From NCBI RefSeq assembly GCF_900176345.1, contig NZ_FWXU01000007.1:186001-250000 (forward strand): a DNA stretch of 64,000 nt. Reading direction: 5' to 3'. Each line of letters opens with the position of its first letter. Within the stretch, counting starts at the first letter, position 1. The position numbers and the translations under genes are program-made. The DNA is from Rhizobium sp. RU36D (GTDB lineage Bacteria > Pseudomonadota > Alphaproteobacteria > Rhizobiales > Rhizobiaceae). This document shows, piece by piece, positions 51,916 through 60,963 of the stretch. Below the pieces are notes generated by a model, which searched no databases, was not told the DNA's origin, and saw only the letters and a list, made by a program, of their open reading frames with translations.

Positions 51916-53151
51916 ATGAATTTTCGTAGCGTAGCGGCAGCTCTCGCCGCCAGCGTAGTATTGCCGTTCACTGCTGCCCAGGCAGCTGATCTCGAAGTCA
52001 CCCATTGGTGGACCTCGGGTGGTGAAGCCGCCGCCGTGGCCGAACTGGCAAAGGCCTTCGATGCCACCGGCAACAAATGGGTCGACGGCGCTATCGCCGG
52101 TTCCGGCGGCACCGCTCGCCCGATCATGATCAGCCGCATCACCGGCGGCGACCCGATGGGTGCCACCCAGTTCAACCACGGCCGTCAGGCTGAGGAACTG
52201 GCGCAGTCCGGCCTGATGCGCGATCTCACCGCTCTGGCTGAGAAGGAAAAATGGCGCGAGATCATCAAGCCGGTCAGCCTGCTGGATAGCTGCACGATCG
52301 ACGGCAAGATCTATTGCGCGCCGGTCAACATCCACTCTTGGCAGTGGCTGTGGCTGTCGAATGGTGCATTTGAGAAGGCCGGCGTTCCGGTTCCGAAGAA
52401 CTGGGATGAGTTCGTGGCCGCAGGCCCGGCGCTGCAGAAGGCCGGCATTCAGCCGCTCGCCATCGGTGGTCAGCCCTGGCAGGCAAACGGCGCCTTCGGC
52501 GTTCTCATGATCGCCATTGCCGGCAAGGACACGTATCTCAAGGTCTTCCAGGACAAGGACGAGGAAGTAGCCGCGGGCCCAGATATCGCCAAGGTCTTCA
52601 AGGCTGCCGACGATGCGCGCCGCCTGTCGAAGGGCAGCAACGTGCAGGATTGGAACCAGGCAACCAACCTCGTGATCACCGGCAAGGCCGGCGGTCAGAT
52701 CATGGGTGACTGGGCGCAGGGCGAATTCCAGCTCGCCGGCCAGGTTGCTGGCAAGGACTATACCTGCCTTCCGGGTCTCGGCGTCAACGAGATCATCACG
52801 ACGGGTGGCGACGCCTTCTACTTCCCGCTGCTGAAGGACGAAGAAAAGTCCAAGGCGCAGGAAGCCTTGGCATCGACGCTGGTCAACCCGAAGACGCAGG
52901 TTGCCTTCAACCTGAAGAAGGGCTCCCTGCCGATCCGCGGCGACGTTGATCTGGCTGCTGCCAACGACTGCATGAAGAAGGGACTTGAGATCCTGGCCAA
53001 GGGCAATGTGCTCGTCAGCACCGACCAGCTGATGTCGGCCGATAGCCAGAAGCAGACCGAAGACCTGTTCTCCGAGTTCTTCGCCAACGAGTCGATCACG
53101 CCTGAAGCTGCCCAGAAGCGCTTCGCCGAGATCATCGCATCTGCCGACTGA
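51916..53151 (+). CDS. Sugar ABC transporter substrate-binding protein
   Basis: 411 aa periplasmic binding protein (family 1 extracellular solute-binding, CUT1). Signal peptide MNFRSVAAALAASVVLPFTA with cleavage after AQA. The mature start ADLEVTHWWTSGGEAAAVAELAKAF and GDPMGATQFNHGRQ resemble glucose/mannose-type binding proteins (GtsA-like). A strong RBS (GGGAGGAG) fits high expression. It is the first gene of the operon and is followed by a perfect hairpin, a common device to raise binding-protein levels over the permeases. Confidence 0.92.
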   Translation: MNFRSVAAALAASVVLPFTAAQAADLEVTHWWTSGGEAAAVAELAKAFDATGNKWVDGAIAGSGGTARPIMISRITGGDPMGATQFNHGRQAEELAQSGLMRDLTALAEKEKWREIIKPVSLLDSCTIDGKIYCAPVNIHSWQWLWLSNGAFEKAGVPVPKNWDEFVAAGPALQKAGIQPLAIGGQPWQANGAFGVLMIAIAGKDTYLKVFQDKDEEVAAGPDIAKVFKAADDARRLSKGSNVQDWNQATNLVITGKAGGQIMGDWAQGEFQLAGQVAGKDYTCLPGLGVNEIITTGGDAFYFPLLKDEEKSKAQEALASTLVNPKTQVAFNLKKGSLPIRGDVDLAAANDCMKKGLEILAKGNVLVSTDQLMSADSQKQTEDLFSEFFANESITPEAAQKRFAEIIASAD

Positions 53152-53167
53152 TCGCATCTCCGACAAC

Positions 53168-53197
53168 GGACCGGCTTCGCTCAGGTGAAGCCGGTCC
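53168..53197 (+). terminator. Hairpin between binding-protein and permease genes
   Basis: GGACCGGCTTC (53168-53178) and GAAGCCGGTCC (53187-53197) form a perfect 11-bp stem with an 8-nt loop, 16 bp after the binding-protein stop and followed by only TT. It probably acts as a partial terminator or an mRNA-stabilising structure within the operon. Confidence 0.7.
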
Positions 53198-53335
53198 TTC
53201 ACAATCCCGAGCTCTCAGAGGCCGGTCTTCGGTGCTTTTTCGCGCCGCTGGATGGGGAGCCTGGGACGTGAGCGGACAACCGTCTTGTCGGGCGGTGTCT
53301 CGCGGATGAATGCGCTTATTCAGGAGGTACAGTCC

Positions 53336-54238
53336 ATGACGGGCCATGCGCGCTCCGGCCGCCCCAACCAGTTGTTTCGCAATCTCAATTCAAAGATTGC
53401 CTCGATTCCGATGATCCTGACCGCGGTCGTCATCTTCCTCGGCGGCACGATCTGGACGATCGTCTATTCGTTCACCAATTCCAAGCTTCTGCCGCGCCTG
53501 AACTTTGTCGGCTTCGACCAGTATGAGCGCCTTTGGGATGCTCCGCGCTGGGTGATGTCCATCAGCAACCTCGCGATCTACGGCGCCTTGTCGCTGATCT
53601 TCAGCCTGCTGATCGGCTTCGTGCTCGCGGCCCTGATGGACCAGAAAATCCGGTTCGAGAACACGTTCCGCACCATCTTTCTCTATCCCTTCGCGCTGTC
53701 CTTCATCGTCACCGGGCTCGTGTGGCAATGGGTGCTGAACCCGGATTTCGGCGTGCAGTCCGTGGTCCGGTCGCTTGGTTGGGAAAGCTTCACCTTCAAT
53801 CCGCTCTATGACCAGCAGATCGTCATCTACGGCATCCTGATCGCAGCGCTGTGGCAGGGAACCGGGCTCGTGATGTGCCTGATGCTCGCCGGCCTGCGCG
53901 GTATCGACGAGGATATCTGGAAGGCCGCGCGCGTCGACGGCATCCCGATGTGGAAGACCTATGTGATGATCATCATTCCGATGATGCGCCCGGTCTTCGT
54001 CACGACGCTTGTCATCATCGCCAGCGGCATCGTGCGCGTCTACGACCTCGTCGTGGCGCAGACCTCGGGCGGCCCCGGCATCGCCTCGGAAGTCCCGGCA
54101 AAATATGTCTACGACTATATGTTCCAGGCCCAGAACCTCGGCCAGGGATTTGCCGCCTCGACCATGATGCTGATCACCGTTGCTATCATCATCGTGCCAT
54201 GGGCCTATCTCGAATTCGGAGGCAAGAAGCGTGGCTAA
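53336..54238 (+). CDS. Sugar ABC transporter permease (MalF type)
   Basis: 300 aa with about six membrane helices. The binding-protein-dependent permease EAA loop is visible in DEDIWKAARVDGIPMWKTYV. The ATG at 53336 has CAGGAGG 9 nt upstream, which decides against upstream in-frame starts at 53252 and 53306. Its end overlaps the next permease gene by 8 nt. It forms the membrane channel of the CUT1 importer. Confidence 0.93.
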   Translation: MTGHARSGRPNQLFRNLNSKIASIPMILTAVVIFLGGTIWTIVYSFTNSKLLPRLNFVGFDQYERLWDAPRWVMSISNLAIYGALSLIFSLLIGFVLAALMDQKIRFENTFRTIFLYPFALSFIVTGLVWQWVLNPDFGVQSVVRSLGWESFTFNPLYDQQIVIYGILIAALWQGTGLVMCLMLAGLRGIDEDIWKAARVDGIPMWKTYVMIIIPMMRPVFVTTLVIIASGIVRVYDLVVAQTSGGPGIASEVPAKYVYDYMFQAQNLGQGFAASTMMLITVAIIIVPWAYLEFGGKKRG

Positions 54239-55175
54239 TCCGGCAAGTCTCAACACCACCGCCGCAGGCTTCGACGCCGTATCCGGCCGGCTTGGCTCCG
54301 GTCCGCGTGGCCGCAAGCCGCGGCGCCTGCTGTCTCCCCGCAATATCATCGTCTATGGCGCGCTGACCTTTGCCGCCATCTACTATCTGCTGCCACTCTA
54401 CGTGATGATCGTCACGTCGCTGAAGGGCATGCCGGAAATTCGCTTGGGCAACATCTTTTCGCCCCCGGTCGAGATCGTGTTCGAGCCCTGGGTGAAGGCC
54501 TGGAGCCAGGCGTGCACCGGTTTGAACTGCGATGGCCTGTCGCGCGGCTTCTGGAACTCGGTCCGGATCACCATTCCCTCGACGATCGTGTCGATCGCGA
54601 TTGCCTCGGTCAATGGCTATGCACTGGCCAACTGGCGGTTCAAGGGCTCCGAAGTCTTCTTCACCATCCTGATCATCGGTGCCTTCATTCCCTACCAGGT
54701 CATGATCTATCCGATCGTCATCGTGCTGCGTGAAATGGGCATTTACGGCACGCTTACGGGCCTGATCATCGTGCATACGATCTTCGGCATGCCGATCCTG
54801 ACGCTGCTGTTCCGCAATTACTTCGTGTCGCTGCCGGAAGAACTGTTCAAGGCGGCTCGCATCGATGGCGCCGGCTTCTGGCAGATCTTCTTCCAGATCA
54901 TGCTGCCGATGTCGTTGCCGATCTTCGTCGTTGCCATGATCCTGCAGATCACCGGCATCTGGAACGACTTCCTGTTCGGCGTGGTCTTCACCCGGCCGGA
55001 ATACTATCCGATGACCGTTCAGCTCAACAATATCGTCAATTCGGTGCAGGGCGTGAAGGAATACAACGTCAACATGGCGGCTACGCTGTTGACGGGCCTG
55101 GTTCCGCTCATCGTCTACTTCGTCTCAGGACGGCTTTTCGTCCGGGGCATCGCCGCCGGCGCAGTCAAGGGTTAA
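54231..55175 (+). CDS. Sugar ABC transporter permease (MalG type)
   Basis: 314 aa with about six membrane helices. EAA loop: LPEELFKAARIDGAGFWQIF. The GTG at 54231 is chosen because CGGAGG lies 8 nt upstream and it overlaps the preceding permease stop by 8 nt. There is a hydrophilic N-terminal tail of about 40 residues before the first helix. It is the second channel subunit of the importer. Confidence 0.92.
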   Translation: MANPASLNTTAAGFDAVSGRLGSGPRGRKPRRLLSPRNIIVYGALTFAAIYYLLPLYVMIVTSLKGMPEIRLGNIFSPPVEIVFEPWVKAWSQACTGLNCDGLSRGFWNSVRITIPSTIVSIAIASVNGYALANWRFKGSEVFFTILIIGAFIPYQVMIYPIVIVLREMGIYGTLTGLIIVHTIFGMPILTLLFRNYFVSLPEELFKAARIDGAGFWQIFFQIMLPMSLPIFVVAMILQITGIWNDFLFGVVFTRPEYYPMTVQLNNIVNSVQGVKEYNVNMAATLLTGLVPLIVYFVSGRLFVRGIAAGAVKG

Positions 55176-55181
55176 GTGTCC

Positions 55182-56273
55182 ATGTCCATCAGCGTTTCGA
55201 TCAAGGATCTGTCGCTCGACTTCGGCGCCGTCAGCGTGCTGAAAAACCTCAATCTCGATATCAAGGACGGGGAGTTCCTCGTCCTGCTCGGCTCGTCCGG
55301 CTGCGGCAAGTCGACCTTGCTCAACTGCATCGCCGGCCTGCTGGAGCCGACGGACGGACAGATTTTCATCAAGGACAAGAATGTCACCTGGGAAGAGCCC
55401 AAGGACCGCGGCATTGGCATGGTGTTCCAGTCCTATGCGCTTTATCCGCAGATGACGGTGGAAAAGAACCTGTCCTTCGGGTTGCGCGTGGCCAAGACGC
55501 CGCCGGAAAAGATCAAGGAGAAGGTGGCGCGTGCCGCCGAAATCCTGCAGATCGAGCCCCTGCTTAAGCGCAAGCCGGCCGAGCTCTCGGGCGGCCAGCG
55601 CCAGCGCGTGGCGATTGGGCGTGCCCTTGTGCGGGATGTCGATGTCTTCCTGTTCGACGAGCCGCTCTCCAACCTCGACGCCAAGCTGCGCTCTGAACTG
55701 CGCGTCGAGATCAAGCGCCTGCACCATGCGCTGAAGAACACCATGATCTACGTGACGCATGACCAGATCGAGGCGCTGACGCTGGCTGATCGCATCGCCA
55801 TCATGAAAAGCGGCGTGATCCAGCAGCTCGATGATCCCATGGTGATCTATAACAGGCCCAAGAACCTGTTCGTCGCAGGCTTCATCGGCTCGCCGTCGAT
55901 GAACTTCCTGCATGGGGAGCTTGCGCTGCGTGACGGAACGCCTGTCTTCGTGACCAATGGCGTGGCATTTTCCCTGGCTGGCTATCGCTCCGAAAAGCCG
56001 TTGCTGCCAGGCACGAAAGTAGTGCTGGGCGTCCGACCGGAACATATAGCCGTCGACGAGGATATCGAGCCGGGTGCAGAAATGCATGAGGCGGTTGTCG
56101 ATATCGAGGAGCCGATGGGCGCAGACAACCTGCTGTGGCTCAAGCATGCCGGACATGTGCTGTCGGTGCGCATTGGCGGTACCCGGCGCTTTTCTCCCGG
56201 AAACCAGGTGCGCCTTGGCTTCGACATGTCGGTTGCCTCGCTTTTCGATGCGACGAGCGAGGAGCGCCTCTGA
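55182..56273 (+). CDS. Sugar ABC transporter ATP-binding protein (MalK/UgpC type)
   Basis: 363 aa. Walker A GSSGCGKST (about residues 38-46), signature LSGGQRQRVAIGRALVRD, Walker B VFLFDEPLSNLDAKLR, and the C-terminal TOBE/OB regulatory domain typical of CUT1 ATPases. The ATG at 55182 is chosen; a GTG at 55176 directly after the permease stop is possible. It energises the importer encoded just upstream. Confidence 0.95.
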   Translation: MSISVSIKDLSLDFGAVSVLKNLNLDIKDGEFLVLLGSSGCGKSTLLNCIAGLLEPTDGQIFIKDKNVTWEEPKDRGIGMVFQSYALYPQMTVEKNLSFGLRVAKTPPEKIKEKVARAAEILQIEPLLKRKPAELSGGQRQRVAIGRALVRDVDVFLFDEPLSNLDAKLRSELRVEIKRLHHALKNTMIYVTHDQIEALTLADRIAIMKSGVIQQLDDPMVIYNRPKNLFVAGFIGSPSMNFLHGELALRDGTPVFVTNGVAFSLAGYRSEKPLLPGTKVVLGVRPEHIAVDEDIEPGAEMHEAVVDIEEPMGADNLLWLKHAGHVLSVRIGGTRRFSPGNQVRLGFDMSVASLFDATSEERL

Positions 56274-56338
56274 TATCAAGAGGCTGAGCCGCCCTGCGCG
56301 TCGCGGGGCGGCATGCATGCGCAATGGGATGTTCCGCA

Positions 56339-58801
56339 ATGGCAATAGAGGCCAAATCCACCACCGATCACGATCTCGCCGGCTCCTGGCAATTGTCCAG
56401 CAGCGATGGTCAGCACACAGCGCCTATCGCTCTTCCGGGCGATGTGCATTCGGCTCTCGCCGATGCCGGCCTCATTCCGGAACCCTATCGCGGTCGCAAT
56501 GAGGAACTGGTGCAATGGGTGGCGGAGCGTGACTGGCAGGTTGAGCGCAGCGTCATCATCGACGATCCCGATGGCAATTGGTATCTCGACATCGACTATC
56601 TCGATACGGTTGCCATTGTCTTCGTCAACGACATCCCGGTGCTGACGGCCGACAATTGCTTTCGGCGCTACCGTCCCGATGTCGGGCACGCGTTGCAGCC
56701 AGGCGAAAACCGCATTCGCATCCTGTTTCATTCCAGCATCGCAGCGGGCGCCGACCGGCAGGCGCGCCAGCCCTTCTACATTCCCTATCATCCGGGAAAC
56801 TCGCCGATCCCCAATGGCAACATGCTGCGCAAGCCGCAATGCCATTTCGGCTGGGACTGGAACATTGCTCTGGCGCCGCTCGGGCTTTACGGCACGATTG
56901 CGCTCAGGCGGCAGGATCCGGCCCGCATCGAGCATCTGGTGACGCATCAGGTCCACAATGCCGATGGAAGCGTCAATCTGCATGTCACATTGACCCTCCA
57001 TGCGCGCGAACCGTCGGTTTTGCCGGTTCATCTGGAATTCAACGGCGAGCGCGTCCGGTTGGATTGTGGGATCGCCGCGGGCGAGACGCAGATCCGGCAT
57101 GTCTTCCACGTGGAGAGCGCGCGGCTCTGGTGGCCCGTCGGCAGCGGGGATCAGGCACTGTACGAGCTCAGCGTCGATGTTCCCGGCGATCGGGTGACGC
57201 GCCAGATCGGCCTTCGCACCGTCGAATTGCTGACGGACAAGGACGAAGCCGGCAGCCGTTTTGCCTTCCGCATCAACGGGCGGGAAATCTTCTGCCGCGG
57301 CGCCAACTGGATTCCGGCCGATGCGCTGTTTTCCCGCACATCAAGGGAAAAGACCGAAGACCTGCTGCAGTCGGCCCGCGATGCCCATATGAACATGATC
57401 CGCGTCTGGGGCGGCGGCTTCTATGAACATGACTGGTTCTACGACCTCTGCGACCGGCTGGGCCTGATGGTCTGGCAGGACTTCATGTTCGCCTGCAACC
57501 TCTATCCCTGCTCGACAGATTTCCTCGACAATGTCGCAGAAGAGGTTGACTATCAGGTCAAGCGCCTGTCGTCGCATGCCTCGATCGTGCTGTGGTGCGG
57601 CGATAACGAATTGGTCGGCGCGCTGACCTGGTTCAAGGAATCCATCGAGAACCGCGACCGCTATCTCGTCGCCTATGACCGGCTCAATCGCACGATCGAA
57701 GTGGCCCTGCGCAAGGCCGCGCCGGATGCGCTGTGGTGGCCGTCCAGCCCGGCCTCCGGCTATCTCGATTATGGCGATGCCTGGCATGCCGACGGCTCGG
57801 GCGACATGCATTACTGGTCGGTCTGGCACGAGAACAAGAGCTTCGACAATTATCGTTCGGTCAGGCCGCGCTTCTGCTCGGAATTCGGCTTCCAGTCCTA
57901 CACCTCCCTTCCGGTGATCGAGAGCTTTGCCGAGCCGAAGGACATGAACATTGCCTCACCGGTCATCGAGCTTCACCAGAAGAATGCCGGTGGCAACGAG
58001 CGTATTGCCGGCACCATGTTCCGCTATTTCCGTTTTCCGCGGGATTTTGCCAATTTCGTCTATCTGAGCCAGATCCAGCAGGGCCTGGCGATCCGGACGG
58101 CGGTGGACTACTGGCGATCGCTGAAGCCTCATTGCATGGGGACGCTGTACTGGCAGCTCAACGACACATGGCCCGTCGCTTCCTGGGCGAGCCTCAATCA
58201 TGGCGGCAGCTGGAAGGCCTTGCACTACATGGCCCGGCGCTTCTTCCAGCCCGTCAGCGTGGCGGCGATCCCGTCAGAGGATGGGCGGTCGATCAATTTC
58301 TCTATGGTCAATGACACGGCGGAGGCCGTCGGCATCGACATGAATCTGTTTGCGGTGACGCTCGAGGGCGAGCGCATTCCGCTGAAAACCGCCTATGGCA
58401 CCTGCGAGCCGGACCGGGCGGGCACGTTGTTGACCGTCGATGTGGCCGAAGTGCCTGACAATTGCCTCTTGGCCTGGAGCTTCATTGCTTCGAGCGGCAT
58501 GAGCGGTTCAGGCCATCATGTGCTCGGCACCTACAAGGCGCTGGACCTCAAGCCATCAGGCCTCACCACCACATGGAAATGGCTGGGCGATGGAACCGCC
58601 GAAATCACGGTCGAGGCGTCGGGTCTGGCGCTTTTCGTCATGATCGAGAACGACCGTGCCGGACGATATTCCGACAATGCCTTCGACCTTGCAGCCGGCG
58701 AGAGCCGCGCGATCATCTTCACCCCGGACGCGCCCATGGCAGCCGCCGACCTTCCGGATTTCCGCATCTACGATCTCTATTCCTGCCAGGCGGTGGGCTA
58801 G
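56339..58801 (+). CDS. Glycoside hydrolase family 2 beta-mannosidase
   Basis: 820 aa. GH2 enzyme with a jelly-roll N-domain, Ig-like domains and a TIM-barrel catalytic domain. The acid/base E424 is in LWCGDNELVGAL and the nucleophile E515 in RFCSEFGFQSY. PQCHFGWDWN and FCRGANWIPADALF are beta-mannosidase family segments. It has no signal peptide, so it works in the cytoplasm on imported mannosides. The ATG at 56339 with GGGA upstream is chosen; an ATG at 56324 is possible. Located 65 bp after the ATPase gene. Confidence 0.93.
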   Translation: MAIEAKSTTDHDLAGSWQLSSSDGQHTAPIALPGDVHSALADAGLIPEPYRGRNEELVQWVAERDWQVERSVIIDDPDGNWYLDIDYLDTVAIVFVNDIPVLTADNCFRRYRPDVGHALQPGENRIRILFHSSIAAGADRQARQPFYIPYHPGNSPIPNGNMLRKPQCHFGWDWNIALAPLGLYGTIALRRQDPARIEHLVTHQVHNADGSVNLHVTLTLHAREPSVLPVHLEFNGERVRLDCGIAAGETQIRHVFHVESARLWWPVGSGDQALYELSVDVPGDRVTRQIGLRTVELLTDKDEAGSRFAFRINGREIFCRGANWIPADALFSRTSREKTEDLLQSARDAHMNMIRVWGGGFYEHDWFYDLCDRLGLMVWQDFMFACNLYPCSTDFLDNVAEEVDYQVKRLSSHASIVLWCGDNELVGALTWFKESIENRDRYLVAYDRLNRTIEVALRKAAPDALWWPSSPASGYLDYGDAWHADGSGDMHYWSVWHENKSFDNYRSVRPRFCSEFGFQSYTSLPVIESFAEPKDMNIASPVIELHQKNAGGNERIAGTMFRYFRFPRDFANFVYLSQIQQGLAIRTAVDYWRSLKPHCMGTLYWQLNDTWPVASWASLNHGGSWKALHYMARRFFQPVSVAAIPSEDGRSINFSMVNDTAEAVGIDMNLFAVTLEGERIPLKTAYGTCEPDRAGTLLTVDVAEVPDNCLLAWSFIASSGMSGSGHHVLGTYKALDLKPSGLTTTWKWLGDGTAEITVEASGLALFVMIENDRAGRYSDNAFDLAAGESRAIIFTPDAPMAAADLPDFRIYDLYSCQAVG

Positions 58802-58870
58802 ACAAAACATCAGAACAGGCCGGCCGCCCAGGGCCGGCCATAGGGGGCGACCCCACAAAGGAGGAAAGAC

Positions 58871-59632
58871 ATGACGAAACTCGGATTTCAGCTCTACAGC
58901 GCGCGCAATTTCCAGCCGTTCTCCGATATTTTTCCGCGGCTGGCGAAGGCCGGCTACACCGAGGTCGAGGGTTATGGCGCACTCTATGCCGCCGTCGATG
59001 AAGCCGGCTTGAAGTCGCTGAAGGAGGAGTTTGCGGCCAACGGGCTTTCCATGGCAACCGGCCATTTCGGCTTGGACATGCTGGAAAAGGAACAGGGCAA
59101 GGTGCTGGAGATCAGCCGCACCCTCGGCCTTGACGGCATCTATTGCCCCTATCTCATGCCGGACCAGCGTCCCAATGACGCCAAGGGCTGGTTTGCCTTC
59201 GGCCAGCGCCTGCAGGAAGCCGGCAAGCCGTATGTCGATGCCGGATTTGACTTCGGCTGGCACAATCACGATTTCGAATTCAAGGCGCTGGAGGATGGCT
59301 CCACCCCGCAGGAGCAGATTTTCGCCGGCGGTCCAGAGCTTTCCTGGGAAGCCGACATCGCCTGGGTCATCAGAGGCGGCGCCGATCCCTTCGCCTGGAT
59401 CGAAAGCTACGGCAAGAAGATCAAGGCCGTGCATGTCAAGGATATCGCTCCGGCCGGCGAGAATGCCGACGAGGATGGCTGGGCCGATGTCGGTCATGGC
59501 ACCGTGGACTGGAAGGGCCTTGTCGCTGCGCTCAAGCCTTACGGGGTCAAGCACTACGTCGTCGAGCATGACAATCCCAAGGATATCGACCGGCTGATCA
59601 CGCGCTCGATCGCTTCCTTCAACAGCTACTGA
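58871..59632 (+). CDS. Sugar phosphate isomerase/epimerase (xylose isomerase-like TIM barrel)
   Basis: 253 aa AP endonuclease 2-type TIM barrel. Metal and substrate residues are visible in FGWHNHDFEF, ELSWEADIAWVIRGG-like WEADIAWV, and VHVKDIAPAG, with VEHDNPKD near the end. This family isomerises or epimerises sugars and cyclitols. A strong RBS (AAAGGAGG) precedes the ATG. It lies 22 bp before the Gfo/Idh/MocA gene; the two commonly act in the same catabolic route. Exact substrate unknown. Confidence 0.9.
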   Translation: MTKLGFQLYSARNFQPFSDIFPRLAKAGYTEVEGYGALYAAVDEAGLKSLKEEFAANGLSMATGHFGLDMLEKEQGKVLEISRTLGLDGIYCPYLMPDQRPNDAKGWFAFGQRLQEAGKPYVDAGFDFGWHNHDFEFKALEDGSTPQEQIFAGGPELSWEADIAWVIRGGADPFAWIESYGKKIKAVHVKDIAPAGENADEDGWADVGHGTVDWKGLVAALKPYGVKHYVVEHDNPKDIDRLITRSIASFNSY

Positions 59633-59654
59633 CACAAACTTCCAGGACTAGACC

Positions 59655-60788
59655 ATGGCACGCGAACTCGGCGTCGGCATCATCGGATGCGGCAATATCT
59701 CGACCACGTATTTTTCTCTCGCCCCCCTTTTCAAGGGACTTAAGGTGCTGGCCTGCACCGATCTCAACATGAATGCCGCGGAACTGCGCGCGGAAGAATT
59801 CGGCGTCAAGGCGCAGCCGATCGACGAGCTTCTCGCCAATGACGAGCTCGACATCATCGTCAACCTGACGATCCCGGACGCGCATTTTGCCGTTTCCAAG
59901 CAGATCCTCGAAGCCGGCAAGCACGTCTATTCGGAGAAGCCGCTGGTGCTGTCGCTCGAGCAGGGCGAGGAACTGCGTCGCATCGCCCGCGAAAAGGGTC
60001 TGTCGGTCGGCTGCGCGCCCGACACCTTCCTCGGCGGTTCGCACCAGCTGGCGCGCGCTTACATCGACAAGGGCGGCATCGGTCGTGTCACCTCGGGCAC
60101 CTGCCATGTGCTGAGCCCGGGCATGGAGATGTGGCATCCCAACCCCGACTTCTTCTTCCTGCCCGGCGGCGGTCCGGTGCTCGATCTCGGCCCCTATTAC
60201 ATCGCCAACCTGATCAACCTGATCGGCCCGGTGAAGCGTGTGGCCGCGCTGACCTCGATGGCCTCGGAGACCCGCACCATTACCAGCCAGCCGCGCAATG
60301 GCGAGGTGATCCCGGTCAAGACGCCGACCAATATCCATGCGCTCTTGGAGTTCCAGAACGGTGCGACGATCACGCTCTCGGCCAGCTGGGATGTCTGGTC
60401 GCATCGCCACGCCAATATGGAACTCTACGGTACCGAAGGCTCGCTCTATGTGCCCGACCCGAACTATTTCGGTGGCGTGGTCGAGGCCAGCGGCCGGAAC
60501 AAGGACATCCAGCCGCTCGAAGCCTGGGAGCATCCCTTCGGGATCAACAATCAGGACACGCCGCATGGACCGCGCGCAAACTATCGCACGGCTGGTCTGG
60601 CCGACATGGCTGTGTCCATTCTCGAAGGCCGCGACGCCCGTTGCTCGCTCGATCGCGTGCTGCACGGCGTCGATGTGATGGTATCGATCCTGAAGTCCGG
60701 CGAGACCGGAGAGTTCGTGACCCTGTCGACAACCTGCACCCAACCGGCAGCACTCGGCATCGACGAGGCCCGCGCACTCTTGAAGTGA
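59655..60788 (+). CDS. Gfo/Idh/MocA-family oxidoreductase
   Basis: 377 aa NAD(P)-dependent dehydrogenase. The Rossmann motif is VGIIGCGNISTTYF (residues 6-19), with the catalytic-lysine motif in YSEKPLVLS near residue 95, and a C-terminal alpha/beta domain containing GGPVLDLGPYYIANL. These enzymes oxidise sugars and cyclitols, often producing 3-keto intermediates used by a partner isomerase like the gene upstream. The substrate cannot be told from sequence. Confidence 0.92.
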   Translation: MARELGVGIIGCGNISTTYFSLAPLFKGLKVLACTDLNMNAAELRAEEFGVKAQPIDELLANDELDIIVNLTIPDAHFAVSKQILEAGKHVYSEKPLVLSLEQGEELRRIAREKGLSVGCAPDTFLGGSHQLARAYIDKGGIGRVTSGTCHVLSPGMEMWHPNPDFFFLPGGGPVLDLGPYYIANLINLIGPVKRVAALTSMASETRTITSQPRNGEVIPVKTPTNIHALLEFQNGATITLSASWDVWSHRHANMELYGTEGSLYVPDPNYFGGVVEASGRNKDIQPLEAWEHPFGINNQDTPHGPRANYRTAGLADMAVSILEGRDARCSLDRVLHGVDVMVSILKSGETGEFVTLSTTCTQPAALGIDEARALLK

Positions 60789-60817
60789 GCGACCAAGTGG
60801 CTAAGGTCCGGGCGACC

Positions 60818-60867
60818 TAGAGCGGGACGATTTTAGGTCGAATCGACCAAAAATCGTCCCGCTCTAG
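60818..60867. repeat. Palindromic intergenic repeat (AGAGCGGGACGATTTT type)
   Basis: CTAGAGCGGGACGATTTT and AAAATCGTCCCGCTCTAG flank GGTCGAATCGACC, giving a nearly perfect 50-bp palindrome. Elements of this kind are scattered in intergenic regions of Rhizobium and Agrobacterium genomes. It follows the Gfo/Idh/MocA stop by 29 bp and may also act as a hairpin terminator. Confidence 0.8.
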
Positions 60868-60878
60868 AAACAAATAAG

Positions 60879-60930
60879 TAGAGCATGATGTCGACCGAAA
60901 ACCGCATACACTTTTCGGCATCAGGCTCTA
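60879..60930. repeat. Palindromic intergenic repeat (AGAGCATGATG type)
   Basis: TAGAGCATGATG and GCATCAGGCTCTA form an imperfect palindrome around CCGAAAA/TTTTCGG. It is a different rhizobial repeat family from the element 11 bp upstream. It lies 33 bp before the aldo/keto reductase start. Confidence 0.75.
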
Positions 60931-60963
60931 GCCGCCCGGATCTCATATCGCAGGAGCAGACCC

